Shown here: piece after piece, positions 1 through 10,264 of the stretch
How positions within the stretch are numbered: the stretch's first letter is position 1
Layout: each line of letters opens with the position of its first letter
Assembly (NCBI GenBank): GCA_021782295.1
Contig: JAJXVC010000007.1
Span: 1-24,224 of the forward strand
Direction of reading: 5' to 3'
DNA: 24,224 bases
DNA from: a bacterium
Lineage (GTDB): Bacteria > Eremiobacterota > Eremiobacteria > Baltobacterales > Baltobacteraceae
Notes under the pieces: model-generated
Database searches by the model: none
The model's input: only the letters and a program-made list of their open reading frames with translations
What the model was told of the DNA's origin: nothing
Program-made: the position numbers and the translations under genes

Positions 1-112
1 CCTTTGTCCACGACCCTGCCGAGAACCCAAAGAACGCTCGGCATTCGCGGTAGGATTTCCCAGAGTCATAATGCTTTTGGACGGCCGCCCAGTCATATCG
101 TTTTTTCGCCAT
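1..112 (-). CDS. HTH/HNH-endonuclease-like protein, N-terminal part (runs off left edge)
   Basis: Minus-strand reading frame from ATG at 112 down to base 1, 37 codons and open at the window edge. The visible residues are MAKKRYDWAAVQKHYDSG followed by KSYRECRAFFGFSAGSWTK. The pattern YDWAAVQ..YD.G.SYREC...FGFS...W resembles the N-terminal helix-turn-helix found ahead of an HNH nuclease domain in many bacterial HNH proteins. The nuclease part is not in view, so that function is inferred. The gene has no leader: a perfect TATAAT lies six bases before the ATG, and a LexA-type box lies just upstream. The first gene on the other strand diverges from it. The protein could instead be a stand-alone HTH protein. 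Confidence 0.6.
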   Translation of the reverse strand, partial: MAKKRYDWAAVQKHYDSGKSYRECRAFFGFSAGSWTK

Positions 113-118
113 AGCATC

Positions 119-124
119 ATTATA
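119..124 (-). promoter_or_regulatory. -10 box of a leaderless promoter
   Basis: TATAAT on the minus strand. If its last T is -7, then +1 is base 112, the A of the ATG of the HTH/HNH gene, so the transcript would have no 5' leader. No convincing -35 hexamer is seen at 16-18 bases. Confidence 0.55.
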
Positions 125-126
125 CA

Positions 127-140
127 CGAACAAACGTTCG
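127..140. promoter_or_regulatory. LexA-type SOS operator
   Basis: CGAACAAACGTTCG is a palindrome of two CGAAC half-sites around AAAC. It fits the Gram-positive LexA consensus (CGAAC RNRY GTTYG/C). It covers about -15 to -28 of the minus-strand promoter, the spacer between -10 and -35, where a bound repressor would block RNA polymerase. The match is seen directly; that this organism's LexA uses this consensus is inferred. Confidence 0.55.
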
Positions 141-232
141 ATATTGTTGCCGGTGTGTTGCGTGGCGGTCGCCGTGACCGAGATCTGCCCCGGGGATGAA
201 CCGAGCACCCGAACCGCCAAACAGTGACAGCG

Positions 233-1312
233 ATGCAAGCAATCGTTCTCGTCGGCGGCGAAGGCACGCGGCTGCGCCCGCTTACCTACGGAACCCCGAA
301 ACCGATGGTCCCGATCCTCGGCGTGCCCTTCCTCGCGCGCACGGTCGAGCGCCTCTATAACGTCGGCATCCGGGAGGTGATCTTCCCGGCGGGCTACCTC
401 CCGCAGCCGATTCTTGATTACTTCGGCGACGGCTCGCGCTTCGATATGCACTTCACCTACGTGATCGAAGAGAGCCCGCTCGGAACCGCCGGCGCGCTCA
501 AGAACGTCGAGCGATATATTACCGGGCCATTCTTCGTCCTCAACGGCGATATCCTCACCAGCCTCGATCTGCGCGCGATGCTCGCCGCGCACCGGGCGCA
601 CGGCGGCATCGGTACGCTGCACCTCATTCACGTCGCCGATCCCTCGGCGTTCGGCTGCGTCGCACACGATGCTGCGGGGCGCATCGAGGCATTCGTCGAG
701 AAACCGGCGCCGGGAAGCGCGCCGACCGACGAAATCAACGCCGGCACCTACCTGCTCGAGCCCGAGGTCCTCGCTGCGATTCCCGCCGGACGCCCGGTTT
801 CAATCGAGCGCGAGACCTTCCCGGCCCTGATCGCGGGGGCGCGGCCGCTCTATGCCTATACGACCTCGGACTACTGGCTCGACCTCGGGCGCCCCGAGGC
901 CTATCTCGCCGCCCACCGCGACATTCTCGCCGGGACGATGCCGCTGGTGCTGGAGCCCGGCATAACAGGGGCGGGCTCGGCGGCGCTGCGCGGCCACCCC
1001 GGAGTCGCCCAGCCGGTCCATGCCGACGAAGGAGTCGTCGTTGCTGCGACCGCTCGGATCGGTCCGAATGTCGTCCTCGGCGCCGGCACTCGTATCGGCG
1101 AGCGAGCGGTCGTTCGCGACTCCGTGCTCTGGGATGGTGTTATGGTCGGTGATGACGTACGCATCGATGAATCGATTGTCGCGAGCCGTGCACGGATCGG
1201 CGCTCGGGCAACCGTTGGGAGCGGGAGCGTGATCGGGCACGATGTCGTGGTCGATCCGGGGCGCATCCTCGAACCGGGAGCGCGCGTCGGCGCGCAAACG
1301 GCGATGCGGTAG
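233..1312 (+). CDS. sugar-1-phosphate nucleotidyltransferase with C-terminal left-handed beta-helix
   Basis: Activates a sugar-1-phosphate to an NDP-sugar, as glucose-1-phosphate thymidylyl/uridylyl- or mannose-1-phosphate guanylyltransferases do; the substrate cannot be read from sequence. The N-terminus MQAIVLVGGEGTRLRPLT is the nucleotide-binding signature, followed by PKPMVPI and the metal-site NGD in FVLNGDILTSLDL. About the last 110 residues are hexapeptide-type repeats (ARIGPNVVLGAGTRIGERAVV and following), typical of the beta-helix domain. ATG 233 is preferred because it puts the signature at the very N-terminus; a GTG nine bases upstream (224) is possible and neither has an SD. The product is 359 aa. 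Four bases separate it from the next gene, a glycosyltransferase, so it probably makes that enzyme's donor. A paralogue lies at 10261. Confidence 0.85.
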   Translation: MQAIVLVGGEGTRLRPLTYGTPKPMVPILGVPFLARTVERLYNVGIREVIFPAGYLPQPILDYFGDGSRFDMHFTYVIEESPLGTAGALKNVERYITGPFFVLNGDILTSLDLRAMLAAHRAHGGIGTLHLIHVADPSAFGCVAHDAAGRIEAFVEKPAPGSAPTDEINAGTYLLEPEVLAAIPAGRPVSIERETFPALIAGARPLYAYTTSDYWLDLGRPEAYLAAHRDILAGTMPLVLEPGITGAGSAALRGHPGVAQPVHADEGVVVAATARIGPNVVLGAGTRIGERAVVRDSVLWDGVMVGDDVRIDESIVASRARIGARATVGSGSVIGHDVVVDPGRILEPGARVGAQTAMR

Positions 1313-1316
1313 TACG

Positions 1317-2483
1317 GTGCCGAGCGTTCTGTTCCTCAGTTCGTTTCCACCACGCGAGTGCGGAATCGCAACCTTTACCTCCGATCTCGTGAGTGCGATC
1401 GATCGTGAAGAGGGAACCAAGAGCGACGTCATTGCGGTCAACGAACCCGGCGGAGATCTCCGTCGATATCCTGGGCGCGTCTATGCGCGTTTTGACGAGC
1501 GCGATCGCCAAGCATACTCCGAGATCGCCGCTCGCATCGACGCTCACCCGGCGACGATTCTGAACATCCAACACGAGTACGGACTTTTCGGCGGCGAACG
1601 CGGCGAATGGCTCGTCGATTTAGTGCGTCAGGTCGCCAAACCGACGGTTATTACGATGCATACGGTGCTTCCCGAACCCGACCCGGTAATGTTGCGCGTT
1701 GCGCGCTCGCTCTGCGATTTCGCGAGCGCGGTTGTCTCGCTCTCGCATACGGGGCGCGATCTACTCGAACACGTCTACGGCGTCAATCCGGTGAAGATTC
1801 ACGTGATTCCGCACGGCGTTCCCGACGTTCCGTTTCGCGAAACCGCCGCGGCAAAAGCGAGTTTCGGCATCGGCCAGCGCACCGTCATTTCGACGTTCGG
1901 GCTGATCAATCGCGGGAAAGGGCTCGAATATGCAATCGACGCTATGGCGACGGTGGTGCGCCGCCATCCCGAGGCGCTCTATCTGATTCTCGGGGAGACG
2001 CATCCGGTGGTGCGTCGTCAAGAAGGCGAATCGTATCGTGAGTCCTTACAGGATCTCGTTGCGGCGAAAGGCTTGCGCAATAACGTTCATTTAATCGACA
2101 AGTATCTGAGTATGTCTGAACTGCTTGCGTACCTGGAGGCGACCGACATCTACCTCACCCCCTATCTCAATCTCACGCAGATCGTCTCGGGGACGCTGGC
2201 ATACGCATCGGGCTGCGGCAAAGCGATCGTCTCGACGCCCTATCTCTACGCCAAAGAATTGCTCGCCTTCGGGCGCGGTCGACTCGCCGAGGTGCGCGAT
2301 GCCGCCTCGATTGCCACGCAGCTCACCGCATTACTCGACGATCCAAGTTTGCGACGCGCGACCGAACGGCGTACGTACCGATATTCGCGTTCCATGACCT
2401 GGCACGCCGTCGCCACCGCTTACGAACGCCTTTTCCGCGAACTCACCGAACCTCGCCCGGTAGCGCTGGCGCATACCGCGTAG
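1317..2483 (+). CDS. GT4-type (GT-B fold) glycosyltransferase
   Basis: Predicted retaining glycosyltransferase. The N-terminal Rossmann half starts VPSVLFLSSFPPRECGIATF, typical of GT-B enzymes. The C-terminal half contains GLINRGKGLEYAIDAM, a LILGETHP strand and the donor-binding region PYLNLTQIVSGTLAYASGCG followed by KAIVSTPYLYAKELL. I chose GTG at 1317 because it begins exactly at the family's first strand; an in-frame ATG at 1242 lies inside the upstream gene and would add 25 atypical, arginine-rich residues. The product is 388 aa. Acceptor and linkage are unknown. It sits between a nucleotidyltransferase and an alpha/alpha-barrel protein, four bases from each, which suggests a three-gene glycan unit. 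Confidence 0.85.
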   Translation: MPSVLFLSSFPPRECGIATFTSDLVSAIDREEGTKSDVIAVNEPGGDLRRYPGRVYARFDERDRQAYSEIAARIDAHPATILNIQHEYGLFGGERGEWLVDLVRQVAKPTVITMHTVLPEPDPVMLRVARSLCDFASAVVSLSHTGRDLLEHVYGVNPVKIHVIPHGVPDVPFRETAAAKASFGIGQRTVISTFGLINRGKGLEYAIDAMATVVRRHPEALYLILGETHPVVRRQEGESYRESLQDLVAAKGLRNNVHLIDKYLSMSELLAYLEATDIYLTPYLNLTQIVSGTLAYASGCGKAIVSTPYLYAKELLAFGRGRLAEVRDAASIATQLTALLDDPSLRRATERRTYRYSRSMTWHAVATAYERLFRELTEPRPVALAHTA

Positions 2484-2487
2484 GCGC

Positions 2488-3480
2488 ATGTTTCCTTCGC
2501 TGACCCACCTCGCATCGCTTACCGACGATGTCGGCACCATCCAGCACGCGTTCGGAACGCTTCCCAATCGAGCAACCGGTTATTGCACCGACGATGTTGC
2601 TCGTTCGTTGATCGTCGCGATTCAGCATCGATTGCTCGATCCTTCGAACGCCGAAGCCGAGCGCATCGCGCATACCTCGCTCGCCTTTTTGTTGCACGCG
2701 CAACTTCCCGATGGGCGTTTTCACAACTTTATGAGCTACGGCCGCGAGTGGCTCGACGAAGTCGGCACCGAAGATAGTTGCGGACGCGCGTTGTGGGCGT
2801 TGGGGTACGCGAGCAAGCACGCTCACCATGCCGATTGGCGTACGCGCAGCGCCTCGGCCTTTGCGCGTGGGCTTGTAAGGATCGGTGGGTTTACCTATCT
2901 GCGTCCCCGCGTCTATGCGGCGCTTGGTCTGGCTGCGTCGGGGGAGCCCGGCGAGGTTGCCGCGGCGCTGCTGGCCCATTTTCGCGACGCGTTTGCCGCC
3001 AATTCAGCGGGCGAGTGGCACTGGTACGAAAGTCGCATGACCTACGATAATGCGCGTTTGCCGCAGGCGCAGCTCTTGCTTGCCGAGCTCCTCGGCGATG
3101 CCGCCGCCCGCAAGGAAGCGCTCTCGGCATTGGCCTTCTTTCGCGCGCAAAACTTCGAGGGCGAGCTGTTTTCGCCGGTCGGGAACCAAGGCTGGCTGCT
3201 TCGCGGCGGCTCCAAAGCGCGATTCGACCAACAACCGCTCGAAGCGGCGGCGGCGGTCGATGCATTCTTGGCTGCCGAACGGGCCGGTCTCCCGGGCGCG
3301 CGGGCCGATGCGGAGCGCGCCATGCAGTGGTTTTTCGGCCGAAATGTGCTTGGCACTCCGCTCGTCGACGAGCGCGGAGGTTGCTCCGACGGCGTCAATG
3401 CCGACGGGATCAATAGCAATCGCGGTGCCGAATCGACGTTGGCGTACCTGATGGCAACGCAAGCCTGGGAATTATCGTAA
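2488..3480 (+). CDS. uncharacterised alpha/alpha-barrel (six-hairpin glycosidase-like) protein
   Basis: 330 aa, no signal peptide, so probably cytoplasmic. The N-terminus has LTDDVGTIQHAFGTLPNR and then GYCTDDVARSL, a signature I associate with uncharacterised proteins encoded next to GT4 enzymes. Repeated helix pairs (LAFLLHAQLPDGRFHNF, CGRALWALGYASKH, YAALGLAASGEPGEV, ARLPQAQLLLAELLGD) fit an (alpha/alpha)6 toroid as in glycosidases and lyases. Conserved Asp and His near residues 13-20 and 34-36 could line a pocket. It starts five bases after the glycosyltransferase stop and shares its operon, which suggests it trims, binds or polymerises the same glycan. No catalytic activity can be assigned. 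Confidence 0.7.
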   Translation: MFPSLTHLASLTDDVGTIQHAFGTLPNRATGYCTDDVARSLIVAIQHRLLDPSNAEAERIAHTSLAFLLHAQLPDGRFHNFMSYGREWLDEVGTEDSCGRALWALGYASKHAHHADWRTRSASAFARGLVRIGGFTYLRPRVYAALGLAASGEPGEVAAALLAHFRDAFAANSAGEWHWYESRMTYDNARLPQAQLLLAELLGDAAARKEALSALAFFRAQNFEGELFSPVGNQGWLLRGGSKARFDQQPLEAAAAVDAFLAAERAGLPGARADAERAMQWFFGRNVLGTPLVDERGGCSDGVNADGINSNRGAESTLAYLMATQAWELS

Positions 3481-3486
3481 AAGTCA

Positions 3487-3498
3487 CTCGGCGCCGAG
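3487..3498. repeat. 12-bp perfect palindrome between two genes
   Basis: CTCGGCGCCGAG in the 50-base gap before pcrA. It has no loop and no T-run, so it is not a convincing terminator. It could be a protein-binding site or chance in GC-rich DNA. Confidence 0.25.
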
Positions 3499-3530
3499 GC
3501 TTTCTGCTCGCGGGCGTCGAATCCAGAACA

Positions 3531-5685
<2,155 letters not shown>

Positions 5686-5693
<8 letters not shown>

Positions 5694-6405
5694 GGGAAGC
5701 GCGCCGCTGCGCGTCGGCATCGCGGGCATTGCCGGGCGGCTCGGGAGGGTCGCCGCCGAAGCCGTTCGCGAAGCGGAGGGACTCGAACTCGCCGGAGGAG
5801 TGGTGAGCGAACGGACCGAGCTCGATGAGGCCGGCTACGTTCGCTCGCTCGACGATCTCCTCAAACGCGGTGAGATCGACGTTCTGCTCGACGTTGCAAC
5901 GCATCCGGGGAGCGAGCGGTGGACGCGCGATGCCGTCGGACGCGGTATTCCGATCGTCAGCGGCAGTAGTGGTTGGGATGAACGCACCCTCGACGAAATC
6001 GGGGAGCTCGCCAAGAAAGTTCGCGTTCCGGCGCTCTTCGTTCCGAATTTCGCAATCGGCGCGGTGGTGATGATTCGCGTTGCGGCGGAAATCGCGCGCA
6101 CTTTTCCGCGGGCCGAGATTATCGAGATGCATCACGATGCGAAGCGCGATGCACCCTCGGGCACGGCGAAGGTGACCGCCAAAAAAATGGAGGCGGCGGG
6201 GGCCGAGCACGTCGCCATTCACAGCGTTCGGTTGCCGGGGCTCGTTGCGCATCAAGAAATCGTCTTCGGAAGTCGCGGCGAGATGCTTACCTTGCGCCAC
6301 GATTCGCTCTCGCGCGAATCGTTCTCCGACGGAATCGTTGCGGCGCTGCGCGGCGTACATCGTTTGTCTCCGGGGCTGCACGTCGGCCTCGACATCGTCC
6401 TATGA
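5686..6405 (+). CDS. dapB: 4-hydroxy-tetrahydrodipicolinate reductase
   Basis: Reduces 4-hydroxy-tetrahydrodipicolinate with NAD(P)H in the lysine/diaminopimelate pathway. The N-terminal nucleotide-binding loop is GIAGIAGRLG (11-20). The family signature EMHHDAKRDAPSGTA (147-161) carries the catalytic His pair and the substrate Lys153. VPNFAIGAVVM matches the usual PNFSIG strand and the C-terminus GLDIVL is typical. The product is 239 aa, slightly shorter than most (about 250-270). GTG 5686 lies inside the end of pcrA, an eight-base overlap, which implies translational coupling. It is the first of four consecutive aspartate-pathway genes. Confidence 0.93.
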
Positions 6406-7406
6406 GCGCGCTGCGCATCGGCGTGGTCGGCGCGACCGGCGCGGTTGGGGAGACGCTTTTGCGCGTTCTCGAAGAGCGTCGGGTGCCGGTGGGGCACCTC
6501 GCGGCTTTCGGTTCGCGCGATCGCGCGGCGGCGGTGCGGTATCGCGGCGCAACGCTCGACGTGCATTCGACGAGCGGTGAGGCACTCGCCGATCGTGACG
6601 TCGTGTTTTTTGCCGGTGGCGAGTCGCTGGGCGAGCATTTTTTTACCGATCTCGCCGCGCGGGGCATCTATTGCATCGATAACAATCCGACGTTTCGTTT
6701 GCACGACGAGATGCCGTTAATCGTTCCGGAGATCAACGCGACGGCGCTCGAAGAACGACATCGGATTCTTCCCGTCGGCAACTGCACTGCGATCCTGCTC
6801 TCGCTCGCGCTCGCGCCGATTCGCGATACCGCGGGGCTGCGCGAGGTGGTCGTCTCGACCTATCAGGCCGCAAGCGGTGCCGGGCGCGCCGGGCTCGAGG
6901 AACTCGACCGTGGGCAGCGGGCATTAGCGCTCGGCGAGAGCGAAGCGCCGGCGGCGGTCTTTCCTGCGCGGCTCGCGGGAAACGTCGTGCCGCAAGTCGG
7001 CAGCTTCGACGGCGACGGCTGGAGCGGTGAGGAGCGAAAGGTGGCCGCCGAGACCAAGAAGATGTTGGGATTACCGAATCTCGAGGTGAGCGCGACCTGC
7101 GTGCGCGTGCCGGTTCGCACCGCGCACGCCGAGTCGATTCTCGTGCGCACCGAACGCTCGACGACGCGTGAGGCGTTGCGCGCGGCCTTCGAAAAGGCAC
7201 CGGGGATCGTCTTTCATGCCGATGAGATCGTGACGCCGCGCGACGTCGAGGGGAGCGATGAGGTCCACGTTGCGCGCTTGCGCGCAGATGGGAACGACGG
7301 AACGCGCTTCGCGCTCTGGTGCACCGGCGATCAATTGCGTAAAGGCGCAGCAACGAATGCCGTGCAGATATTAGAGCTGCTCATCGCGCGGGGATATCTG
7401 CAGTGA
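6402..7406 (+). CDS. asd: aspartate-semialdehyde dehydrogenase
   Basis: Converts aspartyl phosphate to aspartate semialdehyde with NADPH. Visible are the N-terminal VGATGAVGETLL dinucleotide loop, the active-site Cys128 in PVGNCTAILLSLALAPI, the SGAGRAGLEEL segment, and RVPVRTAHAESILV with the active-site His. The active-site context GNCTAI replaces the common NPNCST, a variant of the family rather than a loss. The product is 334 aa, normal. ATG overlaps the dapB stop (ATGA), and the gene is followed by lysC with another four-base overlap, so it shares their messenger. Confidence 0.93.
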   Translation: MSALRIGVVGATGAVGETLLRVLEERRVPVGHLAAFGSRDRAAAVRYRGATLDVHSTSGEALADRDVVFFAGGESLGEHFFTDLAARGIYCIDNNPTFRLHDEMPLIVPEINATALEERHRILPVGNCTAILLSLALAPIRDTAGLREVVVSTYQAASGAGRAGLEELDRGQRALALGESEAPAAVFPARLAGNVVPQVGSFDGDGWSGEERKVAAETKKMLGLPNLEVSATCVRVPVRTAHAESILVRTERSTTREALRAAFEKAPGIVFHADEIVTPRDVEGSDEVHVARLRADGNDGTRFALWCTGDQLRKGAATNAVQILELLIARGYLQ

Positions 7407-8638
7407 CCGAGTCGACGCGAATCGCCGTCATGAAGTTCGGCGGCACCTCGGTTGCAACGCCCGAGCAGCGCGAACACATCGCTGCGCGCGTACGCGATGC
7501 GATCGCCGATGGCTTTGCACCGGTCTTGGTCGTCTCGGCGATGGGGCGCTCCCCGGAGCCCTACTCGACCGACGTCCTGCTCGCGCTCCTCGGCGGTGAG
7601 AGCGCGACACCCGAAAGCGACCTCTTGCTTTCCTGCGGTGAGAATATCGCGGCCGCCGTCGTCGCGAAGTTTCTGCGCGATAGCGGCATCGCAGCGCGCG
7701 CCTTTACCGGGCGCGAAGCGGGGCTGCTTACCGACGCGCGCCACGGCAACGCGCGGATCCGCTCCGTCGATCCGGCATCCTTGTCGGCGGCGATCGAAGC
7801 CGGGTACGTTCCCGTCGTCACCGGGTTCCAGGGCGCGAGTGCGGATGGTTCGACGACGACGCTGGGGCGCGGCGGCAGCGATCTCACCGCCGTTGCAATC
7901 GGCGATGCGCTCGACGCGGAGCGCATCGACATCTATACCGACGTCAGCGGCGCAATGACCGCCGACCCGCGTCGCATCGAACGCGCGCGAACGATCGCTC
8001 GCGCATCGCTTGAGGAGATGGCCGAACTTGCAAGCCATGGTGCGAAGGTTATGCACGCCGTTGCGGCCGAGTATGCGCGCGAGCGCGAACGCACCTACGC
8101 CATCAAAGGGCTCGTCAGCGATCGCGGAACCTTAGTCGTCGAGAACATGCGCCACGAAGCGCCGGTGACCGGCGTTGCCGTTAGCGAACGGTTGACGTGG
8201 GTGCGCGTCATTCGCGGCGATATCGAATCGCCGAAGCGGCGCATGGAGGTCGAACTCGAGATGTTTGCACGCGTCGCGCGCGCCGATATCTCGATCGATC
8301 AGGTTGCCATCAACCAATCGGGTGTATCGTTCGTCGTTGCCGGAGATCGTGGGACGGAACTGCGATCGCTCCTCGGCGATCTCAACCTCGCCGTTCGCGT
8401 CCGCGAAGGCTGTGCCAAACTCTCGATCGTCGGTGCGGGAATGCGCGAGTTACCGGGTGTCGTGCTGCGTGTCGTCGAGGCGCTCAGTGCCGAGAATGTT
8501 GAAGTCATCCATCTCACCGACAGCAACGTGACGATCTCCGTTCTCGTTCCTGAAATTGACGCCGCTCGTGCCGAGCGCGCAGTCTTCGATGCATTTGACC
8601 TTGCCGAACAGAAAGTGATGAACGGTGACCTTCGGTAG
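7403..8638 (+). CDS. lysC: aspartate kinase, monofunctional, with two C-terminal ACT domains
   Basis: Phosphorylates aspartate, the entry step to lysine, threonine, methionine and diaminopimelate. The kinase domain shows VMKFGGTSV near the start, LLSCGENIAAA, VTGFQGASADGSTTTLGRGG and TDVSGAMTADPR. From about residue 265 the sequence has two ACT-type repeats (ARADISIDQVAINQSGVSFVV; LSIVGAGMRELPGVVLRVVE), the usual feedback site for lysine or threonine. There is no homoserine dehydrogenase part. The product is 411 aa. GTG 7403 overlaps the asd stop and a later in-frame ATG (7430) would cut into the kinase signature. Effector specificity cannot be read from sequence. Confidence 0.94.
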   Translation: MTESTRIAVMKFGGTSVATPEQREHIAARVRDAIADGFAPVLVVSAMGRSPEPYSTDVLLALLGGESATPESDLLLSCGENIAAAVVAKFLRDSGIAARAFTGREAGLLTDARHGNARIRSVDPASLSAAIEAGYVPVVTGFQGASADGSTTTLGRGGSDLTAVAIGDALDAERIDIYTDVSGAMTADPRRIERARTIARASLEEMAELASHGAKVMHAVAAEYARERERTYAIKGLVSDRGTLVVENMRHEAPVTGVAVSERLTWVRVIRGDIESPKRRMEVELEMFARVARADISIDQVAINQSGVSFVVAGDRGTELRSLLGDLNLAVRVREGCAKLSIVGAGMRELPGVVLRVVEALSAENVEVIHLTDSNVTISVLVPEIDAARAERAVFDAFDLAEQKVMNGDLR

Positions 8639-9503
8639 CATTTTGACGGCGATGATCACTCCGTTCGATACGAATGGTGCGGTCGACTATCGCGAAGCGA
8701 AACGGTTGGCGCGTTGGCTTGTCGACCGGGGGAACGACGGTTTGGTCATCGCCGGATCGACCGGCGAGGGCATGGCGCTCGATGAGAAAGAACGCATCGA
8801 ACTCGTTGCCGCAGTGAAAGAAGCCGTCGGTAGCGATGCGTGCGTCATCGCCAATGCCGGAACGAACGAGACGCGCGGTTCGGCGATCGCCGCGCGCGCG
8901 ATGCAAGCGGCGGGTGCCGATGCGTTGCTCGCGGTGGTACCGTACTATAACAAACCGACGCAAAGCGGATTGCTCGCGCATTTCGGGGCGATTGCCGCGG
9001 CGACCGATCTGCCGATCGCCATCTATAATATCCCCGGGCGCACGGCGACCAACATGCTGCCTGCTACGTTGGTCGAACTCGCGCGGCGGCATGCAAATAT
9101 TCGCGGCGTGAAAGAATCGAGCGGCGATCTCAAACAGTTCGCAACAATTTTGCGCGATCGCCCGCAAGGCTTTCAGTTTCTCGTCGGCGACGATCATCTC
9201 TATTTGCCGGGTCTTGCGCTCGGTGCCGATGGGATCGTCGGTGTCGCGACGCATCTCTGTTCGCGTGAGTTCGTCGCCATGCGCGATGCCTTTGCAAGCG
9301 GAAAGACACAAGAAGCGGCGCGCATTCACGGATCGCTCCTCGAACTCTTCGAACTACTCTTCGCCGTGAGCAACCCGATACCGATAAAGTGGGCGATGGG
9401 AGAGCTTGGATTCGCGGTCGGCCGCTGCCGGTTACCGCTCGACGGCATGCCCGACGATCTCGCGCGGCGGTTGCGACCCTTACTCGCCGCCTACGCGGCG
9501 TGA
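8625..9503 (+). CDS. dapA: 4-hydroxy-tetrahydrodipicolinate synthase
   Basis: Condenses pyruvate with aspartate semialdehyde through a Schiff base. The (beta/alpha)8 family signatures are present: AGSTGEGMALDEKERIELV (43-61), PYYNKPTQSG (107-116), Tyr134 in YNIPGRTATN, the Schiff-base Lys163 in GVKESSGDL, and GVATHL near residue 210. The product is 292 aa, standard. GTG 8625 lies 14 bases inside lysC, which suggests coupling; no SD is evident. With dapB, asd and lysC it completes aspartate to tetrahydrodipicolinate; the later dap genes are not in the window. Confidence 0.95.
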   Translation: MTFGSILTAMITPFDTNGAVDYREAKRLARWLVDRGNDGLVIAGSTGEGMALDEKERIELVAAVKEAVGSDACVIANAGTNETRGSAIAARAMQAAGADALLAVVPYYNKPTQSGLLAHFGAIAAATDLPIAIYNIPGRTATNMLPATLVELARRHANIRGVKESSGDLKQFATILRDRPQGFQFLVGDDHLYLPGLALGADGIVGVATHLCSREFVAMRDAFASGKTQEAARIHGSLLELFELLFAVSNPIPIKWAMGELGFAVGRCRLPLDGMPDDLARRLRPLLAAYAA

Positions 9504-10264
9504 GCGAGGCCCCAACCTCGGTCGAAGTACTCGGCTGTCGCCTCGACTGCGTCGATATCGACGAAGCGACGGCGCGCATTCTCGCATTTGCGCGCGGGAA
9601 CAAACCCGCGCAGGTCGTGACGCTCGGCACGGAGATGGTCGTCGCAGCGCGGCGCGATGCGCGCTTTCGTGCAACGCTCGCTGCAAGTGCGCTCAACGTC
9701 TGCGACACGGTCGGCGTTCTCGCTGCCGCGCGACGGCGCGGCGCGCGGATCGCCGAGCGCGTGACCGGCGTCGAATTGCTCGAGCGGCTCTGCGCCGCCG
9801 CCGCACGAGAGGGTTTACCGATCTATCTGCTCGGTGGGGCTCCCGGCGTTGCGATCGAGGCCGCGCGCGCGCTCGCCGAACGCTATCCGGGGCTCCGCGT
9901 TGCCGGCGCTGGCGACGGCTATTTTCCGCCCGAGCGAGCGAACGCGGTCGCTGAAGAGATCGCGCGTAGTGGGGCACGGATGCTCTTCGTCGGCCTGGGC
10001 TCGCCGCGCCAGGAGTTCTGGATCGCCGATCACCTCGCACAGAGTGGTGCGGGGGCGGGAATCGGCGTCGGGGGCGCCTTCGACGCCGTCATCGGCAGGG
10101 TTCCGCGCGCTCCGGAGAGCTGGCGACGGCTCAACCTCGAATGGCTCTACCGCTTGCTTCGAGAACCACATCGCTGGCGGCGGCAGCTTGCGCTGCCGCG
10201 TTTCGTCGCGCTGATGCTTTTCGACGAACTGCGTACATCTTTAGGAGGACGGCAACACCGATGA
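9500..10264 (+). CDS. WecG/TagA/CpsF-family (GT26) glycosyltransferase
   Basis: Family enzymes add ManNAc, ManNAcA or glucose to a lipid-linked sugar during wall teichoic acid, enterobacterial common antigen or capsule synthesis, at the cytoplasmic membrane face. The 254 aa match the family: VTLGTEMVVAARRD (40-53), CDTVGV with Asp69 at the catalytic-base position, ERVTGVELL, IYLLGGAPGVA, and the C-terminal GLGSPRQEFW and GVGGAFDAVIGRVPRAP. The usual Asn in the VTLN motif is Gly43 here. GTG 9500 overlaps the dapA stop; an upstream in-frame ATG (9389) is embedded in dapA and adds non-family sequence. The C-terminal WRRLNLEWLYRLLREPHRW is the family's basic tail. Confidence 0.88.
   Translation: MSEAPTSVEVLGCRLDCVDIDEATARILAFARGNKPAQVVTLGTEMVVAARRDARFRATLAASALNVCDTVGVLAAARRRGARIAERVTGVELLERLCAAAAREGLPIYLLGGAPGVAIEAARALAERYPGLRVAGAGDGYFPPERANAVAEEIARSGARMLFVGLGSPRQEFWIADHLAQSGAGAGIGVGGAFDAVIGRVPRAPESWRRLNLEWLYRLLREPHRWRRQLALPRFVALMLFDELRTSLGGRQHR
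10243..10248 (+). promoter_or_regulatory. strong ribosome binding site
   Basis: AGGAGG, 12 bases before ATG 10261. It is one of few full SD sequences here and fixes the start of the second nucleotidyltransferase at 10261 rather than at an in-frame ATG at 10141. Confidence 0.6.

Noticed and set aside
166..180. CGGTC-GCCGT-GACCG inverted repeat before the first plus-strand gene
   Set aside because: Only five pairs, no T-run and no promoter match nearby; chance is likely in this composition.
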